A stretch of 64,000 nt of DNA from Charina bottae (taxonomy: Eukaryota > Chordata > Lepidosauria > Squamata > Charinaidae), in assembly GCA_023362775.1 (NCBI GenBank), contig JALMGJ010000001.1, positions 64,304,001 to 64,368,000 of the forward strand, in the 5' to 3' direction. Position 1 is the stretch's first letter. Each line of letters starts with the position of its first letter. The notes below the pieces were generated by a model, which worked only from the letters and a program-made list of their open reading frames with translations, made no database searches and was not told the DNA's origin. The translations under genes and the position numbers were made by a program. Positions 1 to 11,200 of the stretch are shown here, piece by piece.

Positions 1-937
1 AAAATTATTTGTAAGAGACCTGGAGAGGGTTTCTGTGCCTTAAAATTGGCAGCTAAATATTTAAAATGAATGAATGAATAATCCTTTGATGGGATAGTAA
101 TTAAAAAAACTTCCATATAAATTGAGCCAAGAACAATTACAAGAAAGATCAAAGGACCTGATTTAAAGAGCACCCAATTTAACCAATTCTTACCAGGAAG
201 GAAAGAAGAGAGGAAAGTTCAGGAAAGATGTGTTCTTTTCCATATGAATGTTCTTTGGTGCATATAAATATTCATGATCATGCATGTCTAATGTTTTACT
301 TTGTATAGCACTCAAGGTACTGTATATGGATAAGGATCTCTCCAAAATTGTTCCAGAGACTTTGGATTGCAGAATGATGATTCAGCTGACAAAGCTGGGT
401 AGGTAGCATATGAAGTCGACAAGTAGAAAGTGTAGGAAGTGTGGTTAAAATCTCCTGAAGGAAAGAGATTTATGAATATGTTTCTTAGCAACTGCTTGCA
501 CCTGGATAATGAAGCTAATGTTAATATAACAGAGGGAGCAATTATTCTCATTCACACCCCTTCCTCTCTCAAAACTGATTGGAAATCAGGGTCATGTTGT
601 CTAATGCAATTGATCAAAAGAAGCAACCAAATAAAAAAACACTTCTTTATGCAAATGAAACATTAATATATTGAATTTGTTGTTTCAGGTTGTAGTGAAG
701 GCTTTGAGTGTAAATGGCTTTTAAAATGAAAAGACAACATTACAGACAGCAGATGTATTAACATGATAGCTAAAAATGGAACTTACTGTATATAGTTGCC
801 TAATAATAGATATAGGAGCTGGAAAGTAAAAGTTAATGTTTCTTTCAGACATTTCAACTGCCATGCCCTGTATTTGACTTTCCCTGAGGACATCAGTTTG
901 GCCATTGCTGCAGATAGCAATGGACTGGATGGAGGTT
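1..937. other. intergenic, no gene recognised
   Basis: AT-rich DNA with only short open frames that lack splice signals or recognisable protein motifs. I see no exon, RNA gene or clear repeat here. Confidence 0.6.
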
Positions 938-1004
938 AGTAGTTTGAGAGATAGAGAGATAGAGAGATAGGTAGGTAGGTAGGTAGGTAGGTAGGTAGAT
1001 AGAT

Positions 1005-1045
<41 letters not shown>
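938..1045. repeat. (GATA)n/(GGTA)n compound microsatellite
   Basis: Tetranucleotide array that passes from GAGA/GATA through GGTA to uninterrupted GATA units. No LINE tail is visible at its edge, unlike the (CTAT)n array near 55.3 kb. Confidence 0.95.
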
Positions 1046-1189
1046 TATTTAAAAACTTTAACATACCAATGTTTCCAACTGTTGAACAGAAAACATTAAT
1101 TAATTGATTTTGTTTGCAAAAACATTTATGTTGCCTCCTCCTAGGACTCTAGGCAGTTCACAGTGAAACAATAACTGTATCTTGAATGA

Positions 1190-1645
1190 ATGGCATCAGC
1201 AACTACAGAGGGGCGATTTCTTAATATCCCATATAATATGGGCTTCTGCCCATGTTCCAAGGAAATTATAGAAGATTTTATACATTATTTATTGTACTGC
1301 CCTATTTCTGCTTCAGCACGTCAGCACTGGAAAATTTTTGGAGCCCCTCTTGATAGGAAAATCATTTTGGCCTGATTCACATAAAATTGAACATTTAATG
1401 AATTTAGACAAGGAGACACTACTATGGAGGTTAGGAAGCTTTGCTCAAGCTGCTGCTAAACAGAGATGTATCAAAAGTTCCTAATGTTTTTCCATTATTT
1501 TATCTGCTGTAATAACAATGTTTTAATGTTCTTATTGATTTCTGCACATTTTAATGTATTTTATTAATGTTTGGCCACTTTTATGTAGGTTTTATCTTAT
1601 TTGTTATGTCCGGTGGTCAAAATAATAAATGAATTGATTGATTGA
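1190..1645 (+). mobile_element. 5'-truncated non-LTR LINE, C-terminal end, with TSD
   Basis: A short frame at its start holds a CPC...H...C zinc-knuckle-like segment typical of the C-terminus of LINE ORF2 proteins, followed by a 3' UTR ending in (ATTG)n. The insertion is bounded by a perfect 12-bp direct repeat TATCTTGAATGA at 1178-1189 and 1646-1657, which fixes both ends. It belongs to the same type as the copy at 27799-28747. Dead by truncation. Confidence 0.8.
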
Positions 1646-1972
1646 TATCTTGAATGATTATTTCTTTATAGGAAGAAAAATGCAGAAATGAGTGAAAGAG
1701 ACAAGGTTTCAAATGGAGGTGGTTGTCTTCTGGCCCTCTTGTGAAATTCAGTGTCAAAAGCAGAGGGTGATATACAAGTTTAGTCTGGAATCTCCCATTA
1801 AAATGTAGGCGGTTTCCTGCTACTTTTTGTGATAGTTTTACTATAATATGACAGACTTAGCAGTTTTCCACAGGATTTAGGTCAGGGTTAGGCAATTGTT
1901 TGATCCAATAGGCACCTCGGAAATTTTGAAAGCATATTGCTTGCCTGTTCACAAATTGGCTTCTCTGGCATA

Positions 1973-2171
1973 CAGTGGGGCAAAAAAGTATTTAGTCAGC
2001 CACCAATTGTGCAAGTTCTCCCACTTAAAAAGATGAGAGAGGCCTGTAATTGACATCATAGGTAGACCTCAACTATGAGAGACAAAATGAGAAAACAAAT
2101 CCAGACAATCACATTGTCTGATTCGGAAAGAATTGATTTGCAAATTATGGTGGAAAATAAGTATTTGGTCA
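1973..2171. repeat. Tc1 left terminal inverted repeat
   Basis: Pairs with 3377-3575; outer and inner transposase-binding-like direct repeats are visible. Ends exactly at the flanking TA. Confidence 0.9.
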
Positions 2172-2241
2172 ATATCAAAAGTTCATCTCAATACTTTGTT
2201 ATATATCCTTTGTTGGCAATGACAGAGGTCAAACGTTTTCT

Positions 2242-3210
2242 TTAAGTCTTCACAAGGTTGGCACACACTGTTGCTGGTATGTTGGCCCATTCCTCCATGC
2301 AGATCTCCTCTAGAGCAGTGATGTTTTGGGGCTGTCGCTCGGCAACACGGACTTTCAACTCCCTCCAAAGGTTTTCTATGGGGTTGAGATCTGGAGACTG
2401 GCTAGGCCACTCCAGGACCTTGAAATGCTTCTTACGAAGCCACTCCTTCGTTGCCCGGGCGGTGTGTTTGGGATCATTGTCATGCTGAAAGACCCAGCCA
2501 CGTTTCATCTTCAATGCCCTTGCTGATGGAAGGAGGTTTGCACTCAAAATCTCACGATACATGGCCCCATTCCTTCTTTCCTGTACACGGAACAGTCGTC
2601 CTGGTCCCTTTGCAGAGAAACAGCCCCAAAGCATGATGTTGCCACCCCCATGCTTCACAGTAGGTATGGTGTTCTTTGGATGCAACTCAGCATTCTCTCT
2701 CCTCCAAACACGACGAGTTGTGTTTCTACCAAACAGTTCTACTTTGGTTTCATCTGACCATATGACATTCTCCCAATCCTCTTCTGGATCATCCAAATGC
2801 TCTCTAGCAAACTTCAGACGGGCCCGGACATGTACTGGCTTAAGCAGGGGGACATGTCTGGCACTGCAGGATCTGAGTCCCTGGCGGCGTAGTGTGTTAC
2901 TGATGGTAGCCTTTGTTACGTTGGTCCCAGCTCTCTGCAGGTCATTCACTAGGTCCCCCCGTGTGGTTCTGGGATTTTTGCTCACCGTTCTTGTGATCAT
3001 TTTGACCCCACGGGGTGAGATCTTGCGTGGAGCCCCAGATCGAGGGAGATTATCAGTGGTCTTGTATGTCTTCCATTTTCTAATTATTGCTCCCACAGTT
3101 GATTTCTTCACACCAAGCTGCTTGCCTATTGCAGATTCAGTCTTCCCAGCCTGGTGCAGGTCTACAATTTTGTTTCTGGTGTCCTTCGACAGCTCTTTGG
3201 TCTTCACCAT
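2242..3210 (-). CDS. Tc1-like transposase, last residues lost to a stop
   Basis: A 322-residue DDE transposase that would cut and paste its own element. The N-terminus carries the paired-like helix-turn-helix DNA-binding region (about residues 1-110, with a GxP/RSGAPRKI hook between the two halves). The catalytic core shows IWSDETK (first Asp), QHDNDPKH (second Asp) and [11 protein letters not shown] (the Glu as third acidic residue), plus the glycine-rich [11 protein letters not shown] segment. Family members run about 340 aa. Here the frame ends after NLVKT at a TAA, while the same frame continues open with family-like sequence for about 17 more codons, so a single substitution has probably clipped the C-terminus. 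Otherwise no frameshift. Activity is doubtful but the copy is young. The start ATG matches the family's usual start. Confidence 0.93.
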   Translation of the reverse strand: MVKTKELSKDTRNKIVDLHQAGKTESAIGKQLGVKKSTVGAIIRKWKTYKTTDNLPRSGAPRKISPRGVKMITRTVSKNPRTTRGDLVNDLQRAGTNVTKATISNTLRRQGLRSCSARHVPLLKPVHVRARLKFAREHLDDPEEDWENVIWSDETKVELFGRNTTRRVWRRENAELHPKNTIPTVKHGGGNIMLWGCFSAKGPGRLFRVQERRNGAMYREILSANLLPSARALKMKRGWVFQHDNDPKHTARATKEWLRKKHFKVLEWPSQSPDLNPIENLWRELKVRVAERQPQNITALEEICMEEWANIPATVCANLVKT

Positions 3211-3376
3211 AGTGGAGTTTGGAGTGTGACTGTTTGAGGTTGTGGACAGGTGTCTTTTATACTGATAACAAGTTCAAACAGGTGCCATTACTACAGGTAA
3301 TGAGTGGAGGACAGAGGAGCCTCTTAAAGAAGAAATTACAGGTCTGTGAGAGCCAGAAATCTTGCTTGTTTGTAGG

Positions 3377-3575
3377 TGACCAAATACTTATTTTCCACCA
3401 TAATTTGCAAATAAATTCCTTCCGAATCAGACAATGTGATTGTCTGGATTTGTTTTCTCATTTTGTCTCTCATAGTTGAGGTCTACCTATGATGTCAATT
3501 ACAGGCCTCTCTCATCTTTTTAAGTGGGAGAACTTGCACAATTGGTGGCTGACTAAATACTTTTTTGCCCCACTG
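3377..3575. repeat. Tc1 right terminal inverted repeat
   Basis: Inverted partner of 1973-2171, ending at TA 3576-3577. Confidence 0.9.
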
Positions 3576-3577
3576 TA

Positions 3578-5379
3578 TGTGGCCAATCACAAAACAGCCA
3601 CATGCCAGGAGGAAAACTAGAAATCTTGAATTCAGCCAGCACTTCTAGTAAATAAAAATGATACTGGAGACAATGCAGCTTGTCAGATTCCCACTTATTT
3701 ATTTATTTTATTGGGAGAATCTTTAAAAAGTACAATAAAAAAATCAGATACTTAACAGGTGCCCATGAGTGCAACATTGCTTAGCCTTCTTTTAGTTAAT
3801 CTGGATAATATATATGCCCTCCCTCCCCCATATACCGTATAATTAACTCACTAATTTAGGTAGCTTGGTTATTTGAAGGAAACCCACACTTTTCACATGC
3901 AGATTATTGCATAACTGAATCATGAGTTATAAGGGTATATTTTTTGAGACAAAACTGACCTTGCAAAGAAGCCTCCATTTCCTGCCAATAGTAAAAGATG
4001 GTATAGGTATTACTACTGCAACTATTGGACAAATTATAAGTGACTCCATTCATGTAGTTATTTTTATAGCCTTTTATGGATGTTCTAAAACTTAGTTCCA
4101 AACTGATTGGAACTGAAGAAGGCAGTAAAGGATTCAAGCCATGCATTCCTCCCTCCTCTCACCACCAATGTTCTCCAGCTTGCATCTGATTGGCTTGAAA
4201 AACAAAACAATTGCATGACTTGATTCAGGAGGAAGAACTCTTGATTAATACAGAAAAAAAGAGTTCTGTCAGAAGCTTTTGAATCTGATTGTTATCCTGG
4301 GCAAGGAAACTTCACAGACCACGTTATTCCCATATAACCACTGGTTAATTTATATGCAGCTCCCAACTGAATAAGAATCAGAAGTCAGGAGGTGTTGTGA
4401 CTAACTATGGGGTATTCCTATGAATTAAATGTTGCTCAACTGCCTAATATTCCTGGCATTTGTTATCTTCCAGCTTCTCAAATTATTTTTCTGAGTTGAT
4501 CAGAGCTAATAAGTTATTTCTGGATGGCAACCAATGGAGACTGAATCATCTGCCACCAAGTTCACTTTTAATTACACACCTAGCAAGTTTATGCCAGACA
4601 GGTTATATACTAACTACTATTATAATTTGAGACATGCAGGACAGTAGAGGTAATCTGCCAGGCTAAAGCTGAGATTTATGACGACAGAAACATAATCCTC
4701 CATGATTAATGAGGAGCTGAAAACTCCTCATTAGTTTAACTCCTTGGTTAGTCTCGTATTATTTGACAAAAATGTTAAAATCCAGTTTTACTTTTTGCCT
4801 TGACAGACAGTTTCAGTTACATGAAATAACAATCTGTTCTTGCTAAATCTCTTAAAAATTTTAAAATTAGACATATCTGCATTCCTTTTTTTTCATCCTG
4901 ATATTTCCAGCCATATGCTTCCAAAAACTTCCTATTCTCTGACACTGTTGCCATTTTCATATGTATTCTGTTACGTAACTGGGCTTGGGATGGAAGGATT
5001 CGGTGCCTAAAGAATCTGAACTTCTCTAGTCTAATCCTGTTCAGTCATGACTTATTTGCCCCACTGCTTTCAATTTTGGGGCAGAAAAAAAGATTTACCA
5101 CATGTTTGTGCCATGATTTAGTGCCAACAGGGAAAGGTCTGGACATGCTTAAATCGCCCTTAGCTGGGCCAATGTTACAGGAGTATTTCCCCTCTTATTC
5201 CGACACCATCCAAGGATAGCCTCAAGGGCCGTAAAATCTCATAGGCTTTGGCACCCATTACCTCGGAAGGCAGTTGGACAACTGGCACTCCCTGGCAAAT
5301 AAAAACAGAATAGGAATAGGCAATGGAGGCAGAGAATTTCAAGTCAATTTAATTTTCTGCCAGTTCATGATTAGGTGAA
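3578..5379. other. intergenic, no gene recognised
   Basis: AT-rich sequence with no convincing exon, RNA gene or classifiable repeat, leading into the GC-rich promoter. Confidence 0.55.
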
Positions 5380-5535
5380 TAGCGTTATAATGCAGCAGCG
5401 GGGAAAAACCCATGCAAAGGCCAGCCTGCACCTACTTTTCTTCCTTCCCTCCGCCTCCCACCCCGACTTTTCCCCCTTATCAGGTCCTACTACAGCCCGC
5501 TCCCCTCCTGCCACAGACCAAAGAAGCTTAGGACG

Positions 5536-5549
5536 GTCACCATAGCAAC
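5536..5549. promoter_or_regulatory. RFX X-box motif
   Basis: GTCACCATAGCAAC fits the palindromic X-box pattern GTNRCC-N(0-3)-RGYAAC bound by RFX factors. It lies 2 bp from a CCAAT box, a spacing that allows RFX/NF-Y cooperation. Confidence 0.6.
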
Positions 5550-5551
5550 AG

Positions 5552-5556
5552 CCAAT
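5552..5556 (+). promoter_or_regulatory. CCAAT box (NF-Y)
   Basis: GCCAATCAG, with the flanking bases preferred by NF-Y, immediately downstream of the X-box. Confidence 0.55.
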
Positions 5557-5636
5557 CAGAAGCCAGGAAGGCGGGGTCTCTTCGGGGAAAATAATTCGGC
5601 ACGCCCTGATTATGCAGGCAAAGACAGGGACTGGCG

Positions 5637-5784
5637 GTGGTGAAGGAGAAGCGGCGGCAGCGCTCAGCCGGGTTACCGACGCTCGAGAGGGCGCGCAGTC
5701 TAGGAGCAACCCCCTCGCCTTGGCAGAGGGACTCTTTTAGAGAGTTGTACTTGGATTTGTTCCTCAGTGCGAACAGGCCACCCG
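5637..5784 (+). other. RD3: candidate RD3 non-coding exon 1 (start approximate)
   Basis: The 3' boundary is the donor CCCG|GTGAGT. The 5' boundary is unknown; the position given is only the likely region downstream of the X-box/CCAAT module. An open frame across it has no homology that I recognise. Confidence 0.4.
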
Positions 5785-5892
5785 GTGAGTCGAAAGGCGT
5801 CAGGGAACTTGCAGAAAGCTACATAAAGTTTGGGGAAAAGGTACGAGTAGCAAAGGTTAGCTTTCTGCTTCCTGGGCGCTCTGCGTAGTGTC

Positions 5893-5910
5893 CCCCCCCC
5901 CCCCCCCCCA
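5893..5910. repeat. poly(C) tract
   Basis: Uninterrupted run of about 18 C at the 3' edge of the CpG-rich region. Confidence 0.9.
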
Positions 5911-6835
5911 ATTAAGCGAAGCGCAGATGGCGGTGCGGACACCCAGCTTGTAAATAAATGCGCCGCGTTTGTTACTGTATATAAAAAATACTTTTCGGAA
6001 GAGAGACCCGCTGAAAATCAGTGGCGCTTAATTCCAACTGAATGTGCAGCATCAACGTGCTCTGCAATGAAGTCGTTTTATTCCAAATGGACCAACGAAT
6101 GTGACGTGTGTGTGTGTGTGTGATAGACGATGAGTACATACAACTCTGAAATTCTGCGAAGTATAGTTAATGCCCTGGGTAGTAACAGTTAATTTCCTTT
6201 TCCCCATTCGAGGCTGGTTCGAGCGGGGGAGATTGGACATGCCTGTATTTGCTTTAATTCCTGATCCCACTCCATTCTTCCTTTGCTTGAGTTTTAAGTG
6301 CTGTTAGGAAAGAAAGTTTAAGTTTGTATTGCTCCTTAAGGCTGTTAAATGCAAAAATCTAACCCACCCACCCCCTTTTTTTAATTTACAGATTTTAAGT
6401 AATTCCTTAATTTGTTTGTATAGAAAATATTTCTTTCATGGAATATTCTCCTTTTAGTGAAAAGTCTAATATAGACTTCTCCAGAATCTGGAACTCTCCA
6501 AACAGGTTAGAAGAACAACTGTCAGAATTCTCAGCCAGCAACAGCTCCAGTTGCGGGAAGCTGGAACATTGATGAAGGAAGTGACTGATTTTGTTCATGT
6601 TCGGTCAGAATTTAGTTCAATGGGACTTATTCCTAGTAAGTGAAAAGTTAATGAAGACCAGATGAGTTGATATAACTAATGAGTAGAAGGAAAAGAATTC
6701 CACAATTGGGAGACTGTCATGAAAATAGTACCAACATGTGCGTTATGCACAAGCACCCTCCTGGTCTAGTGTTTAGTGAATGGAAATAGTCTTACGTGCA
6801 TGGATTCCTGTCCAAATCGTGGTCTTTGCATAATT

Positions 6836-6955
6836 ATTTTATATTTGTATTTTAATTGTAGTTTTTATTGTAAGCCGCCCAGGGTCCCCCCCCCCGGTTG
6901 GGGGAGATGGGTGGTCATATAAATTTAAATAATAAATAAATTAAATAAATAAAGA
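6836..6955 (+). mobile_element. CR1/L2-clade LINE 3' tail
   Basis: Contains the shared tail GTAAGCCGCCCAGGGTC, then GGGGGAGATGGGTGGT, then ATATAAAT and an (AAAT)n run. The same tail follows RT-coding sequence at 59118-59920, which identifies it. A short 3' fragment inside putative RD3 intron 1. Confidence 0.75.
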
Positions 6956-7124
6956 ATGCAGGAAAAGGAGGGAAATGCACATCCTGTACCAAGGTTTATA
7001 GCTGATACTAACAGCTTTGGCTGTTCAGCACTCTTTGAGTAATGACTAATCCCATCTTCCTCCTCTTCCCTACTTCCAGTTATTTTAGCACTGCCACCCT
7101 TTAAGAGGTTTCAGCAAGTGGAAG

Positions 7125-7240
7125 CACCTAGCCAACTTTGTTCTTGGAAGCTAAGCAGGCTTTGGTCTGGCTAGTACCTGGAGGGGAGACTTCCAAGGAG
7201 TAAATGGGCTGTAAGGTAGACTGAGAACTTGGAGGAAAAA
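7125..7240 (+). mobile_element. 5S rRNA-derived SINE fragment
   Basis: GGAAGCTAAGCAGG followed by GGTCTGGCTAGTACCTGGA mimics the internal control region of 5S rRNA (box A AAGCTAAGC and the later GGTTAGTACTTGGATGG-type box). Diverged, so not a 5S gene. A second copy lies at 30889-31046. Confidence 0.6.
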
Positions 7241-7251
7241 ACATCCTGGAG

Positions 7252-7534
7252 CCGAGTTTCTCATTTCTCAACCAGGGTTCCGTGGAACCCTAGGGTTCTA
7301 CGAGAGGTCACTAGATTTATTTAAAAAATGATTTCAAATTCGGGCAACTTTACATTAAAGAGGTAAGTTTCATTTATTTTTAGTTTAAGAACACTGTTAA
7401 TGCATATATACAGGCCTACACATTAAACGGATATAATGATTTTGTAACTTCTGGCCTATATTTGAGCCTGAATGTGCAGGGGTTCCCCGAGGCCTGAAAA
7501 ATATTTCAAGGGTTCCTCCAGGGTCAAAAGGCTG
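7252..7534 (-). mobile_element. non-autonomous hAT element, family A, copy 1
   Basis: About 283 bp bounded by the 8-bp duplication TCCTGGAG (7244-7251 and 7535-7542). The ends resemble CAGCCTTTT/CTCAACC inverted repeats and the inside matches copies at 12791-13099 and 60389-60697 in the opposite orientation. No coding capacity. Confidence 0.85.
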
Positions 7535-7844
7535 TCCTGGAGGAAAGCAGTGCCAAAACACTTTGGTACTGCTACAGTGATAATGACAATTGTGTCCATG
7601 GAGTAATGAAGGAGTTGAGCTCAACCTGAAAGATACTGTTTGCTTTTTACACCCTTTAAAGCACCAGCCATTTGTTGGGAGAAAATACTCCCAACACAGG
7701 CATTCACCTGTACACAAATTAACCTACCTACATGTGTGCAAAGAACCACCCTCCCCTCATCTTACCTCTCTTAATCATCTTTGCTATTACTGTTTGAAGA
7801 GTTGAGAAGTATTCGGATAGAAAAATAATGTATTTAATGTATTG

Positions 7845-7990
7845 TCGAAGGCTTTCACGGCCGGAGTTCAATGGCTGTTGTGGGTCTTCCGGGCTGTGTG
7901 GCCATGTTCTGGAAGTTGTGGTTCCTTAAGTTGTGGAACCACAACTTCCAGAACACGGCCACACAGCCCAGAAGACCCACAACAGCTAAT
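7845..7990. repeat. inverted duplication of a repeat (hairpin)
   Basis: The arm at about 7868-7926 (GGCTGTTGTGGGTCTTCCGG ...) is followed after about 10 bp by its near-perfect reverse complement (about 7935-7988), giving a stem of roughly 53 bp. The single-copy sequence (TCGAAGGCTTTCACGGCCGG) is a common squamate interspersed repeat, possibly Penelope-like. That class is from memory. Confidence 0.75.
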
Positions 7991-8184
7991 GTATTTAAGT
8001 TTATTTTATGGCAGAATGAATCTTGAAGCCACCACTCCTAGGCTAAAGTTAAAGACCAACTGGAATATTGCATCAAATTTCTCTAATTGTTTCACATTTT
8101 GTCTTGAATTTCATAACATTGCTTTCATATAGCAATTATTAACATCTGGAATCTGTTAAGATGATTAAAAATTAGATAGTGAAT

Positions 8185-8275
8185 TATTTATTTATTTATT
8201 ATTTATTTAGATTTGTCACCACCCATCTCCTCTCATCGGAGGGACTCTGGGCGGTTTACAAGTGAATTAACTTCA
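8185..8275 (-). mobile_element. CR1/L2-clade LINE 3' tail
   Basis: (TTTA)n followed by CACCACCCATCTCC and GGGACTCTGGGCGGTTTACA, the reverse complement of the tail seen at 13880 and 59850. Confidence 0.75.
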
Positions 8276-8279
8276 ATTT

Positions 8280-11200
8280 CATTTAAACTGTAAGGTTTTT
8301 TATTTTTTCAATTTGTTTTAAAATGCGGATTTGCAGCATTATTTTAGTCATGGCTGTTCCCCCCCCCTGTGGAATAGGTATTAAGTTTCAGCATCATTAT
8401 TGCAAAGCTATTTATAGGAACTTAGTTGGTTCAGCCAAAGCTTTCTTGAGAATGTTGCAAACTAGGAATGATTCATCATGTTATCAAGCAAAACAGTTCT
8501 CTCTTCATCACATGGCCTCAGAATGTCATCTGCATTAAGTGTTGAATTTTAATAGTAATTTTATTTAGTGGAAAACCAAATCAGTATTTTTTTAAAAAAG
8601 CTGTAACTGAGAATATTCTATTTTAAAAACCATTTGGTTCAAACTGATGGCAGATTGGGATGGTCCTATGGTAGGTAGGTTTCCAGAGTGTAAAATGCAG
8701 TAATAAGTAATGGAATGTTTTCAGTAAGATAAGTTAAAATGAAGAGTAATTGTTTGTGAGGAGTTGATGGACCCTAAAGAGCCAATACTGTTTTTATCCC
8801 TAAAGAATGATTTAGTAACACGTAATCCTTAAATTGTAGAATGTGAGAGATGTTTCATAAAACAAAAGGTAGAGAAGGTAATTAAGCCCAGATTAAGTAC
8901 TTTCTAAATTCGGTTGATTTTTAGTGGAAGAAAATTTAAAATTTGTGGATAGATCCAGTACCAGATATCCTCAGAAGGTGATTGGAGTTCTCAGGCTGTT
9001 GCTTCTTCTGTTGTTCCACAGTAACCTAGATTAGCTTTTTAGACCCTGGTGCCCTCCAACTGTATTGGTATAGAATTCAAATTATTCCCACCTCAGTCCA
9101 GCCTATCTGGAAGGCACCATGTTGGAGAAGACTGGCCTAAATGCAGAAACCAAAGAAATATTGTTTAAGCAAATGCCACCTACCTAGTGAGTTTCCTTCC
9201 ATCAATGATTTCTGTACAGTATTTGGAAAGGCATGGATATTTGTTTCCGTACTTTGTAGTATGCTACAAAGTGCTGCAGATACCTAACTCCAAACAGTCA
9301 TTCTGCACCTGAAAGGTCATCAGGCAGACAGTAACATGGACTTGAAATGTGTATGAAAGAATGTATGCCCAGACTGCCCTATGGATAATAAACACTGGGT
9401 ATTTCTAAATACTTCTGATTTTTTTTAAAGGGGGCACAGGTGCAGCCAAAGAACATATGTTTTTAGTTGCAGCCTGAGAAAATGAATTAGACTGGTTTTA
9501 AAGCACTTTGGATGTCTACTGCATAACAAAATCAATATTTATGGGAAGAGAACAAATATGGACAAATAAAGCAGCTTTCTACTGGCACTGAGGCAAACCT
9601 TATGCCATAACTTATGGGAAGTCCTTTTATATCTCATAGAAATGAGTGGGGAAGAGGGAATAGAACCACTGTGCCCTGTCCCATTCTAAAAATAGTGTTA
9701 TCTATTGGATTTATGACAACAAATGGAGGTAACAGTATCCTGTATTCGCTTCCTTGCTAAGCAAAGATAGTTGGAAAATTGTGCTTTTGAACAAAACAGT
9801 ATTGGTGTTTTTAAACTCTTTTCAGTTGCTTCTATCTATAGCTTTCCAGATAAGCACATACATCTTCATTCCTGGAAAATGAAATCCATCTGGAAACCTT
9901 GGGTAGAAAACGTATAATAGGAAATATAATGTACACATGAACTCTGACACTTTTCTTAATAAACAGGATAGTATTGTGGAGCATTGTTATTGGGCTTCTA
10001 AGCATTGTTTGGTTTGCTCCCTAAAGAAAGAAGTGTTGCTGAGCTTATATGGTTAAATTTATGGCTAACCCACAGCTTGAGCTCGATGGGTGTGGAATAC
10101 ATAACTTGACTTCTTCTCAGCTTATTGCCTCTCACGGATTTGGTTGATAAGCTGATTTAATATTATATCAGTTAATAAATCCAAAAGCAAAACAGGCTAG
10201 ATAAAAAAAAGAAATGTCCCATTTGAACTGTTCTGTAAGCTTCTATTTCAGGTTGGTTAGAGACCTTAAGAAGTATGATCTCATTAAAGGTTGGGATATA
10301 TCAATATACAGTATTATGTTGTAGATCCACATTTATTTTTATTTATAATATTAAGAATTGTGTGCAATTGATTCCTTGAGCTGTCATTCAGCTGATTCAT
10401 CATCCAATGTGTTCATTAAGCAATTTCCAGCATATTCTTTCAAACTCCTCTTGGTTATTAAAGCTGCTTGGTTTTTTTTTAACAGTCATAGATAACAGAT
10501 CTGTAGTATCTGCAGTCTGGAGAACAATAGTTTGAAGTAGACTCTGGTAGAATAGATATCAGTGAGAAATCCAAGTACCTGGCTATAATATGACATATTC
10601 CACTCATATCTGTTGTATTGCTTTTAAAATCTATGCATCTCATGTCCTCTGTGGACTCATACAGAGGATTGCCCAGAAAGAGAGGCAGAAGGTGGGAGAT
10701 CCCACCATTCCACTAAGAAGTAGTGGGCGGGCAAAGTAATAGTACTCTGCAAGAAGACAAAAAGAAAAGCTGTGGTACTTGGTGACTCAGTGCTGAAAGA
10801 AACCCGAACAACTGCATGCCAACTTGGACCCCTTGGCTTATGAAGTGTACTGTCTTCTGGGAGCATAGATTGGGATGTTACAGAACAACTTCCAAGTCTT
10901 ACCAAGACCACTGAAAATTATTCCTTTTTGCTAATCCATGTGGGAGATAAATGATACTTCTAAGACCAGTTACAAGCATATAATTGATGTTACAACTATA
11001 TCAGCTGATGTTCTTATCTGGCCACAGAATAAGATAGGTAAGGGGAAGAAGAATATTGCAAGTGAATCATGGGCTATGCAAATTAAGTTGATGGGAGAGA
11101 TTTGGTATCTGGGACTACTCTGAGTTATCTGGATAAACTGCTGGAATGGGATGAGTTGTGCCTCACAAAGCAGGTAAAATATATTTAGCTGAAACTTCAA

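Larger units (their letters stand above)
1973..3575 (-). mobile_element. Tc1/mariner transposon with long inverted repeats
   Basis: A 1.6-kb element flanked by TA on both sides (1971-1972 and 3576-3577). Its ends CAGTGGGGCAAAAAAGTA are inverted copies extending about 199 bp (1973-2171 and 3377-3575), with a second TATTTGGTCA-like motif at the inner edge of each, i.e. the IR/DR layout of fish and amphibian Tc1 elements. The two arms differ at only a few positions, so the insertion is recent. It contains one transposase gene on the minus strand and has landed in intergenic DNA upstream of RD3. Confidence 0.95.
5380..5960 (+). promoter_or_regulatory. RD3: CpG-rich promoter, probable RD3 5' region
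   Basis: A local jump in GC and CpG in an AT-rich setting, with an X-box, a CCAAT box and, downstream, a strong splice donor CCCG|GTGAGT at 5784/5785. RD3 in mammals has a non-coding first exon about 10 kb upstream of its coding exons, which fits an 11-kb intron to the acceptor at 16610. No other gene start is visible between here and RD3. The assignment is inference; a divergent transcript cannot be excluded. Confidence 0.6.

Noticed and set aside
2561..3229. 222-codon plus-strand open frame
   Set aside because: It is antisense to the Tc1 transposase, whose minus-strand product has all family motifs.
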